Source: Bacteroidales bacterium UBA5287
Lineage (GTDB): Bacteria > Bacteroidota > Bacteroidia > Bacteroidales > Dysgonomonadaceae
NCBI GenBank assembly: GCA_002411345.1
Contig: DHSL01000059.1
Coordinates: forward strand, 1-53,589
Length of the DNA: 53,589 nucleotides
Reading direction: 5' to 3'
How positions within the stretch are numbered: position 1 is the stretch's first letter; every line of letters starts with the position of its first letter. The translations under genes were made by a program, and so were the position numbers. This document shows, in pieces, positions 35,026 through 42,926 of this stretch. Under the pieces are notes generated by a model. That model was not told the DNA's origin and did not search any database. It saw nothing but the letters and a program-made list of their open reading frames with translations.

Positions 35026-35808
35026 TTAAAGTGAGATTTGAAGTATGATATCTTCAATTTTACAGAATAACCGTTTTCTTCTGGATGATATTTTTGACCT
35101 AAGATTTTCAATTTGGAGTATTTCTTCGGACTTTAGTTTACCTGCTTCTGTTATTATATTCAGATGATTTATAAAAACCTGGCAATCATGCCATTTGCCT
35201 AAATAAATGCTTAATTGGTCGTAATTGGATGTGGGATGATATTCTTTTTTGGAGGAAAAACTTTTCTGGTTGTAGTCATATATTTTAATTTGTTTACGAA
35301 GATTATGAAGTTCATATGCTTTTAAAGATTCTTCGGACAATAATTTTTGAATATTCTTTCGTTTTTTCTCTAAATAACTGTTGACATCTTTCTTATGTAT
35401 CTGATCAAGTAATGATGTTAATTTCTTAAATTTATTATCGAGCTGATCAATTATATCTTGATTTATAGTAGTAAAATATGATATTTCTTCTTCCAACAAT
35501 TTACTGGATAACTTACTTCTGTATTCGCTTAATGCAAAAAAGGATTGATACTTATCAAGCAATTGCTCTTCTAACTGAAGATCTCTTACTTTGCCTGCTT
35601 GTTTGTATATTTTTTTAAATGGCTTGAAATGTTTTTCAAATTCAAATTCTTCTGAACAATGATTTATCAAATCAAATAGGGCTTTTACTTTTTTAATCTC
35701 TACGCGAAGTTCATGAAACGTTCTTGTGGAATATTCATCGGCTGGCTTTTCTAAAATTGAGTTGATAGCTTTTACCCTTTTTTTAAGATATGTGATAAGC
35801 TTACGCAT
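35026..35808 (-). CDS. CHAD domain protein
   Basis: Protein of 260 residues, highly charged and helical, without a signal peptide. The N-terminal FHELRVEIKKVKALFDLIN matches the first conserved helix of CHAD domains, where His and several basic residues line a positively charged groove. AGKVRDLQLEE and LYLGKWHDCQVFI-like segments (here IYLGKWHDCQVFINHL) fit the second half. CHAD domains bind inorganic polyphosphate. No triphosphate-tunnel (CYTH) domain is fused. It starts 4 bp after the GH92 gene and should be cotranscribed with it, although no functional link between them is obvious. Confidence 0.8.
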   Translation of the reverse strand: MRKLITYLKKRVKAINSILEKPADEYSTRTFHELRVEIKKVKALFDLINHCSEEFEFEKHFKPFKKIYKQAGKVRDLQLEEQLLDKYQSFFALSEYRSKLSSKLLEEEISYFTTINQDIIDQLDNKFKKLTSLLDQIHKKDVNSYLEKKRKNIQKLLSEESLKAYELHNLRKQIKIYDYNQKSFSSKKEYHPTSNYDQLSIYLGKWHDCQVFINHLNIITEAGKLKSEEILQIENLRSKISSRRKRLFCKIEDIILQISL

Positions 35809-35812
35809 AAGT

Positions 35813-38800
35813 TTACAATCCCCAGGTTTTATTGGGTTCTACCCCCATTTCAAGAATTAATTTACCACCTTTTAGCAACTCCGAAACAGGAAAATAAAAG
35901 TGGTCCAACTGTTTGCCATTCAAAACTGCTCTCTGTATATACTTATTTTTTCTGGAAGCATTTTTCGATTCAATAATAAAACTTTTCCCTCTTCCAAAAC
36001 GATCACCTAAATCTATCTCAACCTTCTCATAGAGGGGACTGGCAATTTCAAAAACGGGATTAATACTGCATCCTCCATCTGTTTGAAATAATCCTATGGC
36101 AGCCATTATAAACCACGCACTCATCTGCCCTTGGTCTTCGTCTCCTAAATAGGCATTAGCTATTCCAAATCCGTAATATCTGTCTAATATGGAACGACTC
36201 CACTTCTGGGTTAACCAGGGCTGGTTTGCCCAATTAAATAAAAATGCGAAGTGCATCGATTGCTGATTGCCTTGTACTACTGGATAATCCCAATATTGAT
36301 CGTTTGGTGCATTATAACGCAATGGTTCGCTGGCTGAAAATCCCCAGTTTAATCTTTTTACAAAATCTTTTTCTCCTATAATAGATATTAATGCCGGAAC
36401 ATCTTGGGGTACAAAATAACTTAACTGCCAAGCATTTCCTTCTACATAATGTTCGTTGCGACCTGACTGAAATGGATCAAAATCAGCGGTGAAGCGCCCT
36501 AATGAATCCTTCAGATGGGCATATCCGTTCTGGGGATTGAACGCGTTTCTCCACCAATTGCCGCGGTCATTAAATATTACATAATCTTCGATTTTACCTA
36601 ACGACTTTGCAAACTGTCCTACAGCCCAATCGTCAAAAGAATACTCAAGAGTGTTGGAAAAACGACCTTTTTCAATGGGAACATACTTATATTTGAGATA
36701 TGGAACTAAATCTCGGTTTCCTGTAAAACCGCCGTCTACATGCTTTGCAGGGGTTGTTTGCATTTTTTTAACTGCTTCAAAGGCCAGATCCACATCGTAA
36801 TTCCGAATTCCCATTTGGTATGTGGACACTATTAATGGGATCTCATGCTCGGCCACCATTACCGGAATATATTTCATCCCGGCGGGACCTTTGGCCAACC
36901 AGCCATTTGACTGATAGAGCGCCAACTGGGAATTCACCCATCTTGAAGACCATTCGGGGGTAATCAAATTCCATAACTGGTTCAGATTCCAAAAGGTGTT
37001 CCAAAAAGCGTCACATCCTAATGCTCGATGATCGGGATTGGAAAATTTCTGAACTTTATTGTCGGGCGACTTCCACTCTCCGTTTACATCGCTCCAAGTG
37101 TTCCTGCTGTATGAACGATATAAATTGGTGTAAAAACGTACTTTTTCCATTCGATCGGACGTGGTGATTTTTAAACGTGAAAATATATCGTTCCATACAT
37201 TTTTTTGATTTTGTACTACTGCTTCAAAATCCCATCCAAAGGGTTCGGTTATCTCTTGTCTCAGATTTTCTGATGCATTATCAATACTCACCAAAGAAAT
37301 ACCGGTTCTCACTTTTACTATGGGATTCTTTTTGGTGTCAAACTCAACATACATGCCTGCATCTTTTAAATCATTTCCGGTAATCAGATTTGATCTCACT
37401 CCTTTTTCATCGGTCCACCCTCCTATCTTTTTAATGGGTGAGTCAAACTCTATTACAAAATTTATGGTATAATCCTGATCGGCATCATTACTCCATACGC
37501 ATGTTGAGATCTGGTGACTAAAGCCTTCAATACGGGTGTCACTAACTTGCTTTATTAATAGGTCCTTTAATAGATAATTATATTCTGATGGTATATGAAG
37601 GTCAATCATTACTCTTCCGTCTTTGTCTCTCGGAAATGTGTACTTTTGAAAACTTGCGCGGTCTGTTGCTGTTAATTCTGCTAAAATATGTGTGTCTGTT
37701 AGAAGGACTTTGTAATATCCGAGAGGGGCTTCTTCACTGTTTTTGTCTATCCTTGAACGATAGCCTTCGTCGGACTTAAACTGATCTCCTACTTTTGTGA
37801 ATAGAATACCGTTGGTGGGCATCATCCCTAAACCGGCCATGGTCCATTCATGGATATGACTGAAACAGCCTATACTCTCAAATGTTGGCTGATAACCGGA
37901 TTGCCAACCACCATTTTGATTGTCGGGACTCAACTTGACCATACTGAATGGCATCCAGGGACCGGGAGCAATCATCCAACGAGAGTGGGCTGTACCTATT
38001 TTGGTGTCTACATAATCGGCATAGGTCTGTAATGATTGGGGGGAACGGACCACTTCGCCTTGTTTTAAGATTTTATTGTCGATAAATATCTGATAACGAC
38101 TCTTCTTAAGATTTTGTACAGATGGCATCGGGACTTCAAACACATATCGTGCTGTGTCTAACTGCGCTTCAAATATTTTTACTCCGTCTAATCGTACGGA
38201 TAATTGTGGATGTCCATACAAATGTTCAACATCTACCAACAAGGGTTGCTTTCTAGCTCCATCTTGCTCAAGTTCGTAAGAAGCCGCAGTTACATCTCGG
38301 ATAAATAGGCATTCATTGTTTTTGACTGATTTTGCTTTGACTGGACCTTCCAGATATAATTGATCAAACACAATCCAACTGCCTTCAATAACAGAAATTG
38401 TCACTTTATTCCCACCTTCTTTTAAAGATCTTGAGTCGAATGAAAATGCTAAAACCTGCTCTTTCGCATTTTCGGTTATTCCTCTGATTACATCATCGGA
38501 ATGGCCGTAGATATTAAACTTTTTCTCAATATTGTTTACTGATAGTTTTACTAATGATCGGTTCGGATGTGAATCTACTAAATCTACATATAATGTCCAT
38601 TCTCCTTCTGATGGAATTTTTTCGAGGTTAAAAAGGATATTGATCTCGTGGGTTCGCCAGCCTGATGTGCCACCGGTCCCACCCCATCCATCATCGGGAC
38701 CGGGAAGTACATATGGAAAATCTTTGCTTTCTACGGAATGATTTATAAGAAAATAACGATCTTCATAACCAAAATCTTTTGCTAAAAAATGCTTATAATC

Positions 38801-38926
38801 GGAGGGACCTAATGCAAATTCGGAAGCTTTGTTATCAGAATTTCCAATTTTCCATATTAAGTTATTCTGACCCACGGAGCTTAAGCAGATCAGACAAAAA
38901 AAAATGCTTATCACTAATTTATTCAT
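35813..38926 (-). CDS. Secreted GH92-family glycosidase with N-terminal beta-sandwich extension
   Basis: Protein of 1,037 residues from the ATG that begins the signal peptide (MNKLVISIFFCLICLSSVGQ); the frame is open 33 codons further upstream without need. Residues about 21-300 form extra beta-sandwich, carbohydrate-binding or lyase-like domains (GWGGTGGTSGWRTHEIN, LYVDLVDSHPNRSLVKL). The GH92 region runs from about 303: YVDTKIGTAHSRW, PFSMVKLSPDNQNGGW, SFDDWAVGQFA, EGNAWQLSYFVPQDV (Glu829, probable general acid) and GDEDQGQMSAWFIMAAIGLF near 928-947. GH92 enzymes are calcium-dependent exo-alpha-mannosidases. The usual SHTHLSGTG is SHIHEWTMAG here, and the acidic site reads DEDQG rather than NDDCG, so specificity may differ. 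Confidence 0.85.
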   Translation of the reverse strand: MNKLVISIFFCLICLSSVGQNNLIWKIGNSDNKASEFALGPSDYKHFLAKDFGYEDRYFLINHSVESKDFPYVLPGPDDGWGGTGGTSGWRTHEINILFNLEKIPSEGEWTLYVDLVDSHPNRSLVKLSVNNIEKKFNIYGHSDDVIRGITENAKEQVLAFSFDSRSLKEGGNKVTISVIEGSWIVFDQLYLEGPVKAKSVKNNECLFIRDVTAASYELEQDGARKQPLLVDVEHLYGHPQLSVRLDGVKIFEAQLDTARYVFEVPMPSVQNLKKSRYQIFIDNKILKQGEVVRSPQSLQTYADYVDTKIGTAHSRWMIAPGPWMPFSMVKLSPDNQNGGWQSGYQPTFESIGCFSHIHEWTMAGLGMMPTNGILFTKVGDQFKSDEGYRSRIDKNSEEAPLGYYKVLLTDTHILAELTATDRASFQKYTFPRDKDGRVMIDLHIPSEYNYLLKDLLIKQVSDTRIEGFSHQISTCVWSNDADQDYTINFVIEFDSPIKKIGGWTDEKGVRSNLITGNDLKDAGMYVEFDTKKNPIVKVRTGISLVSIDNASENLRQEITEPFGWDFEAVVQNQKNVWNDIFSRLKITTSDRMEKVRFYTNLYRSYSRNTWSDVNGEWKSPDNKVQKFSNPDHRALGCDAFWNTFWNLNQLWNLITPEWSSRWVNSQLALYQSNGWLAKGPAGMKYIPVMVAEHEIPLIVSTYQMGIRNYDVDLAFEAVKKMQTTPAKHVDGGFTGNRDLVPYLKYKYVPIEKGRFSNTLEYSFDDWAVGQFAKSLGKIEDYVIFNDRGNWWRNAFNPQNGYAHLKDSLGRFTADFDPFQSGRNEHYVEGNAWQLSYFVPQDVPALISIIGEKDFVKRLNWGFSASEPLRYNAPNDQYWDYPVVQGNQQSMHFAFLFNWANQPWLTQKWSRSILDRYYGFGIANAYLGDEDQGQMSAWFIMAAIGLFQTDGGCSINPVFEIASPLYEKVEIDLGDRFGRGKSFIIESKNASRKNKYIQRAVLNGKQLDHFYFPVSELLKGGKLILEMGVEPNKTWGL

Positions 38927-38979
38927 GTATTTATTTTTTACGTTTGTTAACATTATTTTACCATCCCAGTCTTGCCTTG

Positions 38980-39000
38980 ATGGTCTCACCATGGTCTCAC
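38980..39000. repeat. Short tandem direct repeat upstream of the GH92 gene
   Basis: ATGGTCTCAC occurs twice with one base between the copies (38980-38989 and 38991-39000), about 55 bp upstream of the GH92 start. It could be a tandem regulator site or a replication slip. Confidence 0.5.
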
Positions 39001-39060
39001 TAAGTTCGTAGCATAATAAGGTCAAACTACTTAAATTAATTAAAATAGTTTAACACTATA

Positions 39061-40275
39061 TCAAAACTTATGTCCCTTTGCTAATCCTCCTTCACTGGTT
39101 TCTTTATATAGTGAGGGCAAATCATGTCCGGTTTGACGCATGACTTCAACCACTCTGTCAAATGATACACGATGCATTCCATCTGTAAACATTGAATATA
39201 AATTGGCGTCTAAAGCTCTTGTGGCTGCATGAGCATTACGCTCTATACAGGGAATTTGGACTAATCCACACACGGGATCGCAAGTCATTCCTAAATGATG
39301 CTCAAGTCCCATCTCTGCGGCATATTCTATCTGGGCGGGACTACCGCCAAAGAGTTGTGCAGCAGCAGCGGCGGCCATGGCACAGGCGACACCGACCTCA
39401 CCTTGACAGCCGACTTCCGCTCCTGATATTGATGCGTTTTGTTTTACTGTATTGCCAAACAATCCGGCGGTGGTAAGGGCTCGTAATATTCGGTCTTCAC
39501 TGAATCCGCGGATATTGGCTAAATGGTATAATATGGCGGGAACAACACCACTGGAACCGCAAGTGGGGGCGGTAACAATAACTCCTCCTGAGGCGTTTTC
39601 TTCTGATACAGCAAGTGCGTAGGAAAAGACTAAGCCGCGGGATTGTAGCGATGATTTATATCCTTTTGCTTTGATATAATAACTGCATGCTTTGCGAGAA
39701 AGACTGAGGGGACCGGGTAGAACGCCTTCGTTATTGAGCCCGCGATTGACTGCATCCTGCATGGCTTTCCAAACTTCACGAAGATAGTCCCAAATTTCTT
39801 TTCCTTCCGATTCTTCTACATATTCCCAATAGGATTTACCGCTTTTTTCACACCATGACATGATGTCGTCTATCTTATTCATAGAATAGATATCGCGATC
39901 CATCTCGGGACCTAATCCTACAATTTTTTCACCGTCGGATAAGGCGCCGCCGCCAATACTGTAGACTGTCCATGAGTCGATTACCTTGTTTTCTGAATCA
40001 AATGCTTCAAACTTCAGGGCGTTGGGATGAAACGGTAAAAAGATCTTGGGCTCCCACTCAATTGTGGTGGGAGCTTTGGGATTAAGCACGTTCATAATGG
40101 CGACATCGGTTAAGTGACCTTTACCGGTTGCAGCAAGACTTCCGTAAAGGGTTACTTTATATCTTCTTACATTTTGTGTTCTGTTAAAAAACAGTTCGGA
40201 AGCTTTTTTGGGACCCATTGTGTGACTGCTTGAGGGACCGTTTCCTATTCTATATAATTCTCTTAGCGACTTCAT
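39061..40275 (-). CDS. sdaA: L-serine ammonia-lyase (iron-sulfur, single chain)
   Basis: Protein of 404 residues that deaminates L-serine to pyruvate and ammonia using an oxygen-sensitive [4Fe-4S] cluster. The N-terminal beta-subunit-like part has GNGPSSSHTMGP; the C-terminal alpha part has VTAPTCGSSGVVPA, SGAEVGCQGEVGVACAMAAAA and MTCDPVCGLVQIPCIERN, whose cysteines supply the cluster ligands. It begins 1 bp after the end of the beta-mannosidase gene, so translation may be coupled. That is an unexpected partner, because serine breakdown has no direct role in mannan use. Confidence 0.95.
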   Translation of the reverse strand: MKSLRELYRIGNGPSSSHTMGPKKASELFFNRTQNVRRYKVTLYGSLAATGKGHLTDVAIMNVLNPKAPTTIEWEPKIFLPFHPNALKFEAFDSENKVIDSWTVYSIGGGALSDGEKIVGLGPEMDRDIYSMNKIDDIMSWCEKSGKSYWEYVEESEGKEIWDYLREVWKAMQDAVNRGLNNEGVLPGPLSLSRKACSYYIKAKGYKSSLQSRGLVFSYALAVSEENASGGVIVTAPTCGSSGVVPAILYHLANIRGFSEDRILRALTTAGLFGNTVKQNASISGAEVGCQGEVGVACAMAAAAAAQLFGGSPAQIEYAAEMGLEHHLGMTCDPVCGLVQIPCIERNAHAATRALDANLYSMFTDGMHRVSFDRVVEVMRQTGHDLPSLYKETSEGGLAKGHKF

Positions 40276-40276
40276 A

Positions 40277-42829
40277 TTAATACGTTTCTCTTAGATGCTT
40301 AACGGTAATGGGGGTTTTTAATGATGCCTTTAACTCGGGTGATGTAATTACAATGGTCTTCTTTTCACCGGGCATCAAATTGAAATAATTGTCGGTGTAT
40401 TGTGCTCCCAACACGGGGATCTCTACAAACACATCTTTTGCTAACTTCTTACTGGTTAGGGTTACTGTATATTTACCGTCAGCATATTTTACTTTTGTAC
40501 TTATGGTTGTTTCGGGCAGATTGAGCTTGTTTGGCCAATAATAGAAATAGTCTCTCACTGAAACGACTTTACCGTTTTTATCACTTAACCATGAATGAAT
40601 AACTACGTCATGCTTTTCTGCTTCTGTAACTAATTCTGAATCATTGAATGTTCTTACAACAGTACTTCTATTGGCTTTTGCAGATACTTTTTGCTTGAAT
40701 TCTTTAAGCTTCTTACTTGAAAAATCAATGACTTGAACTGTCAACTGCAATCCTTCTATGTCATTCAAATGATCTGACATGGTGTAATATGAGAGGGTGT
40801 TGTCTTTATGCTCTACTCCTAATGCTAATGGGGCAAACACATTGCGCATCTTGTAATGCTGGGCTTTCCAGTTATTGTAATAGTCGACACTCGACCATGA
40901 TACAACGGGCCAATCATCATTCAACTGCCAATAGAGTGCACCCATGCAATATGGTTGATGACGGCGATTGGCTTCTACGGCTTCTTCCATTCCGTTCCCT
41001 TGCATAATCAAACCGATATATACAAAATCTTCGAAATTCTTAGGGGTATGATAATACATATCCATATAAACCTTGATCAACTCGTTCCCTACTCCACTCT
41101 TCTGATGTATCTTCATTACATCGGAATTGATGTCGAAATCTTTCTCTTCGGCAAAGGTGCGAATGGTCTTCATCTCGGGAAAAGACTGGAACCCAAACTC
41201 ACTTGCAAAGCGTGGAACTCTGTCGGCAAGCGCCTCAAATGGCATACGACCGTGCCATAATCCCCAATCATGTACGTCACTCGAATTGAATGTTTCTTTG
41301 TTCCCCCAATTGGAATCATATGGGGATCCATGAATATAATCACGTGTACCATCGTACTCTTTTATTATACTGGGAATCAAATCTCTAAACGTTTTATCGT
41401 AACCTTCGGTCCATTGTTTATATATCCATGCTGGCTTTTTATTCAATCCCCAATGTTGCAAGGCTTCTTCTATCTCATTATTGCCGCACCAAAAAGCAAG
41501 CGAGGCGTGATTGCGCAGGCGCTTTATATTATAAATGACTTCACTCTTCACATTAGAAAGAAAGGCATCATCGGAGGGATATGGAGTGCAACCGAAAATA
41601 AAGTCTTGCCATACAAGAATTCCTTTTTCATCTGCTAGCTCATAGAAATAATCGCTTTCATATATGCCGCCTCCCCAAACACGCACAAAATTCATATTGG
41701 CTCCTGTAATGTTGTCGAACAATTGCTTGTAATATGCGGAATCTTGTTGGGAGGTTAAAATCTCACCGGGGATATAATTGGTGCCTTTGGCAAATAATGG
41801 GGTACCGTTTACCTTGAAATAGAACGATTTTCCATGTTCATCGGGTTCTTGAACTAATTCTACTGAACGTAAACCTACTCTTTCTATTTTTTCCACAATA
41901 ACCTTATTATCAATAATAACGCTTACCTTGAAATTATACAAATTGGGTTTTCCCCAACCTACTGGCATCCATAATTCAGGATTGGTTATCTCAAGCGGAA
42001 TGCTTACATTGTTTAGCCCTTTGTTAAGGGTGATTGCTGATTCAACTGTCTGTGAATTGGCTGCTCCTATTCCATAATCAATGGATACTTTAGCCTTAAC
42101 GGGTTCTTCAGATAGGGAATAAACTTCTACTTGATTGTCAATCTTCGCGGATTGTTGTGTGATCGATTCTTGTTTTACGTAATAACTGTCGACTCTCGCT
42201 TTGTCATATAGACTGAGCGTAACTGGCTTCCAAATCCCCATCTGAACGATACGGATTCCCCAGTCCCAACCAAAATGATAGGGCGCTTTACGGGAAAATA
42301 CACTCATTCTTATTTCACTGTGATCGTTGTCTGCCGGATAGTTGAACCCATTAGTTAAATAGACGGGCATCATATATGCAATGGGCGAATAAAAACGAAT
42401 ATAAAGATTGTTTTCTCCTTCTCTTAATAGATTCTTGACTTGTACTTTATGACCTACAAACATGTTCTGAGAATTTAATATCTTGGAACCGTTCAAGAAA
42501 ACATCGGCGTATGTGTCTAATCCCTCGAAAAACAATATTGCATCGTCTTTTTTTAATTGAGAGGCTGTTAAAGTAAACGTTTTCTTGAAATCCCAATTCA
42601 ATTTCTCAGGCCATTGAACTTCATTTTCATTGGTCCCAAAATATGGATCCGGAAGTACTTTATAACGAATCAAATCGCGCTGAATGGATCCTGGAACTTC
42701 GGCCTCACGCCATTCGTCTTTATCGGTCTGACTAAATTGCCAACCGTCATTCAATGTGATAATCTCGCTATTTTGAGAAAACAAGAATAGCGGAAATAAT
42801 AAATTGAATGCTAATATAAACTTTTTCAT
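40277..42829 (-). CDS. Secreted GH2-family beta-mannosidase
   Basis: Protein of 850 residues from the ATG that begins the signal peptide (MKKFILAFNLLFPLFLFSQ). The longer frame start at 42946 lies upstream of the -7 box and is not used. The order is GH2 sugar-binding jelly roll (about 25-210), immunoglobulin-like domain, then the TIM barrel. The barrel has the acid/base Glu452 in WCGNNEIEEAL and the nucleophile Glu544 in FASEFGFQSFPEM, both in beta-mannosidase context. WDWGIRIVQMGIWKPV is also typical of beta-mannosidases. It removes beta-1,4-linked mannose, as in manno-oligosaccharides or the N-glycan core. Together with the GH92 enzyme it would clear both anomers of mannose. Confidence 0.93.
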   Translation of the reverse strand: MKKFILAFNLLFPLFLFSQNSEIITLNDGWQFSQTDKDEWREAEVPGSIQRDLIRYKVLPDPYFGTNENEVQWPEKLNWDFKKTFTLTASQLKKDDAILFFEGLDTYADVFLNGSKILNSQNMFVGHKVQVKNLLREGENNLYIRFYSPIAYMMPVYLTNGFNYPADNDHSEIRMSVFSRKAPYHFGWDWGIRIVQMGIWKPVTLSLYDKARVDSYYVKQESITQQSAKIDNQVEVYSLSEEPVKAKVSIDYGIGAANSQTVESAITLNKGLNNVSIPLEITNPELWMPVGWGKPNLYNFKVSVIIDNKVIVEKIERVGLRSVELVQEPDEHGKSFYFKVNGTPLFAKGTNYIPGEILTSQQDSAYYKQLFDNITGANMNFVRVWGGGIYESDYFYELADEKGILVWQDFIFGCTPYPSDDAFLSNVKSEVIYNIKRLRNHASLAFWCGNNEIEEALQHWGLNKKPAWIYKQWTEGYDKTFRDLIPSIIKEYDGTRDYIHGSPYDSNWGNKETFNSSDVHDWGLWHGRMPFEALADRVPRFASEFGFQSFPEMKTIRTFAEEKDFDINSDVMKIHQKSGVGNELIKVYMDMYYHTPKNFEDFVYIGLIMQGNGMEEAVEANRRHQPYCMGALYWQLNDDWPVVSWSSVDYYNNWKAQHYKMRNVFAPLALGVEHKDNTLSYYTMSDHLNDIEGLQLTVQVIDFSSKKLKEFKQKVSAKANRSTVVRTFNDSELVTEAEKHDVVIHSWLSDKNGKVVSVRDYFYYWPNKLNLPETTISTKVKYADGKYTVTLTSKKLAKDVFVEIPVLGAQYTDNYFNLMPGEKKTIVITSPELKASLKTPITVKHLRETY

Positions 42830-42861
42830 AAGGTGAGTTATTATTTTGAATTTTATATGGA

Positions 42862-42869
42862 CAAAGATA
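42862..42869 (-). promoter_or_regulatory. -7 box of the beta-mannosidase operon
   Basis: The minus strand reads TATCTTTG, an exact TAnnTTTG, 32 nt before the ATG at 42829. A -33 TTTG at proper distance is not seen. The box lies between the divergent mannosidase and RelA-family genes. Confidence 0.5.
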
Positions 42870-42926
42870 GCTAAAAACAAACTATTTTTTCGTATATTTA
42901 CGTGTCGAATAGAAGCAGAGGAAAGA

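Noticed and set aside
38939..38946. Exact TAnnTTTG box (TACGTTTG) on the plus strand upstream of the GH92 gene
   Set aside because: No plus-strand gene follows; the nearest plus-strand frames lie opposite real genes. It probably occurs by chance.
41270..41638. 122-codon open frame on the plus strand opposite the beta-mannosidase
   Set aside because: Antisense shadow of the catalytic barrel coding region, with no signal of its own.
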